From: Sandaracinaceae bacterium
GTDB lineage: Bacteria; Myxococcota_A; Polyangia; Polyangiales; JAFGIB01
Assembly (NCBI GenBank): GCA_017881055.1
Contig: JADGRF010000049.1
Span: forward strand, 1 to 45,624
Reading direction: 5' to 3'
DNA length: 45,624 bases
Shown: positions 44,536 through 45,624 of the stretch, one piece after another
Layout: each line of letters starts with the position of its first letter
Numbering within the stretch: position 1 is the stretch's first letter
Translations under genes and position numbers: made by a program
Notes under the pieces: generated by a model
The model's input: the letters and a program-made list of their open reading frames with translations, nothing else
What the model was told of the DNA's origin: nothing
The model's database searches: none

Positions 44536-44686
44536 GGCTTCGGCGCCGTGGCACAGGCCACGAGCTGCAACGCGCTGATGCACGCGAACGTCCAGCTGAA
44601 TGTACGGGCTGCCACACCGAGCATGGAGGCCAGGCTGGACCTCCGGCTATCGAGCTGTTGACCGATCACAATCGCAAGCTCCCGGG

Positions 44687-44814
44687 GCGCTTGGGGTCGG
44701 CAGGTCGCTCCCGGGCTCGGCAGAGCGTCCTCGGCACTGCCGCTACGGCTTCGCAAGCGGCGCATCCGCGCCTGCGAAACGAGCCCGAGAGAGCGACCTG
44801 CCGGCCCCAAGCGC
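44687..44814. repeat. 128-bp inverted-repeat (long-hairpin) element
   Basis: Bases 44687-44710 (starting GCGCTTGGGG) and 44791-44814 (ending CCCCAAGCGC) are 24-base arms, complementary except for one mismatch. Just inside, CGGGCTC and GAGCCCG pair as well with a small offset. The 62-base interior has no gene. A transcript of this DNA would fold into a long stem; as DNA it resembles a small non-autonomous transposon (MITE) or recombination-site remnant. I see no clear target-site duplication. Confidence 0.55.
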
Positions 44815-44843
44815 TTCTTCTGCGTTACGGCTGAGATGGGCTC

Positions 44844-45299
44844 TCAGCCCGCGTCACCCGTGGCCACTGTTGCGGACGCGACGACCGTGATGCTGATTTC
44901 CTGCTCTTGACTGGTCGGCGTTCCATCGTGCTTGTGCAGGCGGCAAATGAGGTGGTGCTTCCCTGGTGGGGTATTCGCCGGGATCTTCACTTGCACGCTC
45001 GCCTGCGCCGTGATGAGCAGCGGGGTGCCACTGGCATCGTCCAGGTAGATCTTGAAATAGCTGGCCGTCGCAGCTTCGACGGCCGTCGGCTGCGTGTTGG
45101 GGTCCACGAGCACTACGCCGGTCGTGTTCATTGTCACCGCGACCGAGTCGCCCGGCTTCAGCTGATCGACAGCGACGGTGGCCTTGAAATCGAGGGTGGC
45201 GTCGATATTGACGGTATTGTCGTGGACATTGCACGCGGCGACGGCCGCAAGCGTAGTCAGTCCGACGACGACCATGATGACGAAGCTTTGCTTACTCAT
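44844..45299 (-). CDS. Small lipoprotein with a beta-sandwich-like domain
   Basis: A 151-residue lipoprotein: MSKQSFVIMVVVGLTTLAAVAAC carries the lipobox VAAC. The mature ~125 residues alternate short beta strands (TVNIDATLDFKATVAVDQLK, SVAVTMNTTGVVLVDP, ASVQVKIPANTPPGKHHLICRLHKHDG, EISITVVAS), as in an Ig-like or cupredoxin-like sandwich. The HHLICRLHKHDG segment has several His and a Cys that could bind metal, but no copper-site pattern is clear enough to call. A GAGAAG ribosome-binding sequence lies about eight bases before ATG 45299. It is followed on the minus strand by the 128-bp repeat element. Confidence 0.7.
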   Translation of the reverse strand: MSKQSFVIMVVVGLTTLAAVAACNVHDNTVNIDATLDFKATVAVDQLKPGDSVAVTMNTTGVVLVDPNTQPTAVEAATASYFKIYLDDASGTPLLITAQASVQVKIPANTPPGKHHLICRLHKHDGTPTSQEQEISITVVASATVATGDAG

Positions 45300-45336
45300 G
45301 TTTTCTTCTCTTCGAGCGCGGGTCTCAAGTTGTGTA

Positions 45337-45355
45337 AGGCGTCGAAGCGACGCCT
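45337..45355 (-). terminator. Short hairpin between the barrel gene and the lipoprotein gene
   Basis: AGGCGTCG-AAG-CGACGCCT is a perfect eight-base-pair stem with a three-base loop. It lies downstream of the minus-strand barrel gene (stop at 45529) and upstream of the lipoprotein start, in the right place to end the former. No T tract follows. Confidence 0.45.
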
Positions 45356-45528
45356 GCGAGCCCGGCTGATCGGTTCACCATCAAGAGCCGTGCCATCATT
45401 CGCCGTGACGTTGTCATGGCGCGCCCCGCGTGGGATTGGCTTCGTAACCTTGCTGCGCGTGGCTTCGCCGGCTGCGCGCTCCGAGCGTCACAGTCAGTGG
45501 GTCATGTTGGTTCCTTGGGTTGCGGGCC

Positions 45529-45624
45529 TCAGATCGTCAGACCGAAGCTCGCGAGCAACGACACACTGTTGAACTGATGGCTGGCCGTGAGCGCGTTGTA
45601 ACGAAGCTCCGCGCCGACATAGAG
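45529..45624 (-). CDS. 3' end of an outer-membrane beta-barrel gene (partial)
   Basis: On the minus strand the last 31 codons are visible from the right edge to a TGA at 45529-45531. They read LYVGAELRYNALTASHQFNS and then VSLLASFGLTI. The alternating polar/hydrophobic strands ending in an aromatic/hydrophobic tail are typical of the last strands of an outer-membrane barrel. Family and function cannot be assigned from this fragment. Confidence 0.5.
   Translation of the reverse strand, partial: LYVGAELRYNALTASHQFNSVSLLASFGLTI

Noticed and set aside
1..45624. tRNA, rRNA or CRISPR array
   Set aside because: No cloverleaf-like conserved T-loop sequence, rRNA segment or regularly spaced repeat was seen on reading the window; this was by eye, not by a covariance search.

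Overview
The window reads as a high-GC chromosomal segment of a predatory-type delta-proteobacterium, most likely a myxobacterium (Myxococcota, Polyangiales/Sandaracinus-like). This rests on gene style only: many short lipoproteins with Ala/Asp/Gly/Lys linkers (SDAGK, DAG repeats), Cys-rich lipoproteins, GSSGT linkers, frequent GTG starts, ATGA/GTGA stop-start overlaps, and protein families familiar from that group. No rRNA, tRNA or CRISPR array was seen, so the placement is inference.

Layout. Positions 374-2184 hold a two-gene module: an unrecognised, possibly DNA-binding protein overlapping a Cys-rich lipoprotein. An old-yellow-enzyme oxidoreductase follows (2509-3624). Positions 3760-13931 form a metal-efflux block: a PEEFP-type P-type ATPase, then a tightly overlapping set of outer-membrane factor, lipoprotein adaptor, CzcA-type RND pump, OmpR-type regulator and sensor kinase. 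GlnD converges on it (13935-16637). Next comes a patch of decayed genes and small orphans (16748-18217), then a large PLD-like/SF2 helicase/DUF3427-like protein (18309-21398).

At 21492-23691 the two-gene module of the left end occurs a second time. Its first gene carries an in-frame TGA, and its lipoprotein carries a C-terminal S74-type intramolecular chaperone. A lipoprotein-rich stretch follows (23768-26891) with a thioesterase and two broken genes. Two coupled FAD oxidoreductases lie on the minus strand (26901-29719), then a gene-poor decayed region (29720-30488), an HTTM-like membrane pair, a small lipoprotein, a Prc/Tsp-type S41 protease with a coupled unknown gene, a DUF1345 protein, a methyltransferase and an ECF sigma-factor remnant.

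The right third has a TauE/SafE exporter divergent from a LysR regulator, a DUF4169 protein, a beta-propeller lipoprotein, and a chromate operon (ChrB, an exported Fe/Mn superoxide dismutase, ChrA) behind two operator-like repeats 31 bp apart. It ends with an integrase remnant, a 128-bp inverted-repeat element, a lipoprotein and the 3' end of an outer-membrane barrel gene.

The two metal blocks plausibly work in parallel: cytoplasmic and periplasmic divalent-cation export on the left, chromate export plus superoxide detoxification on the right. The best candidate for something undescribed is the duplicated two-gene module, conserved in order and spacing while its lipoprotein partner has diverged in architecture.
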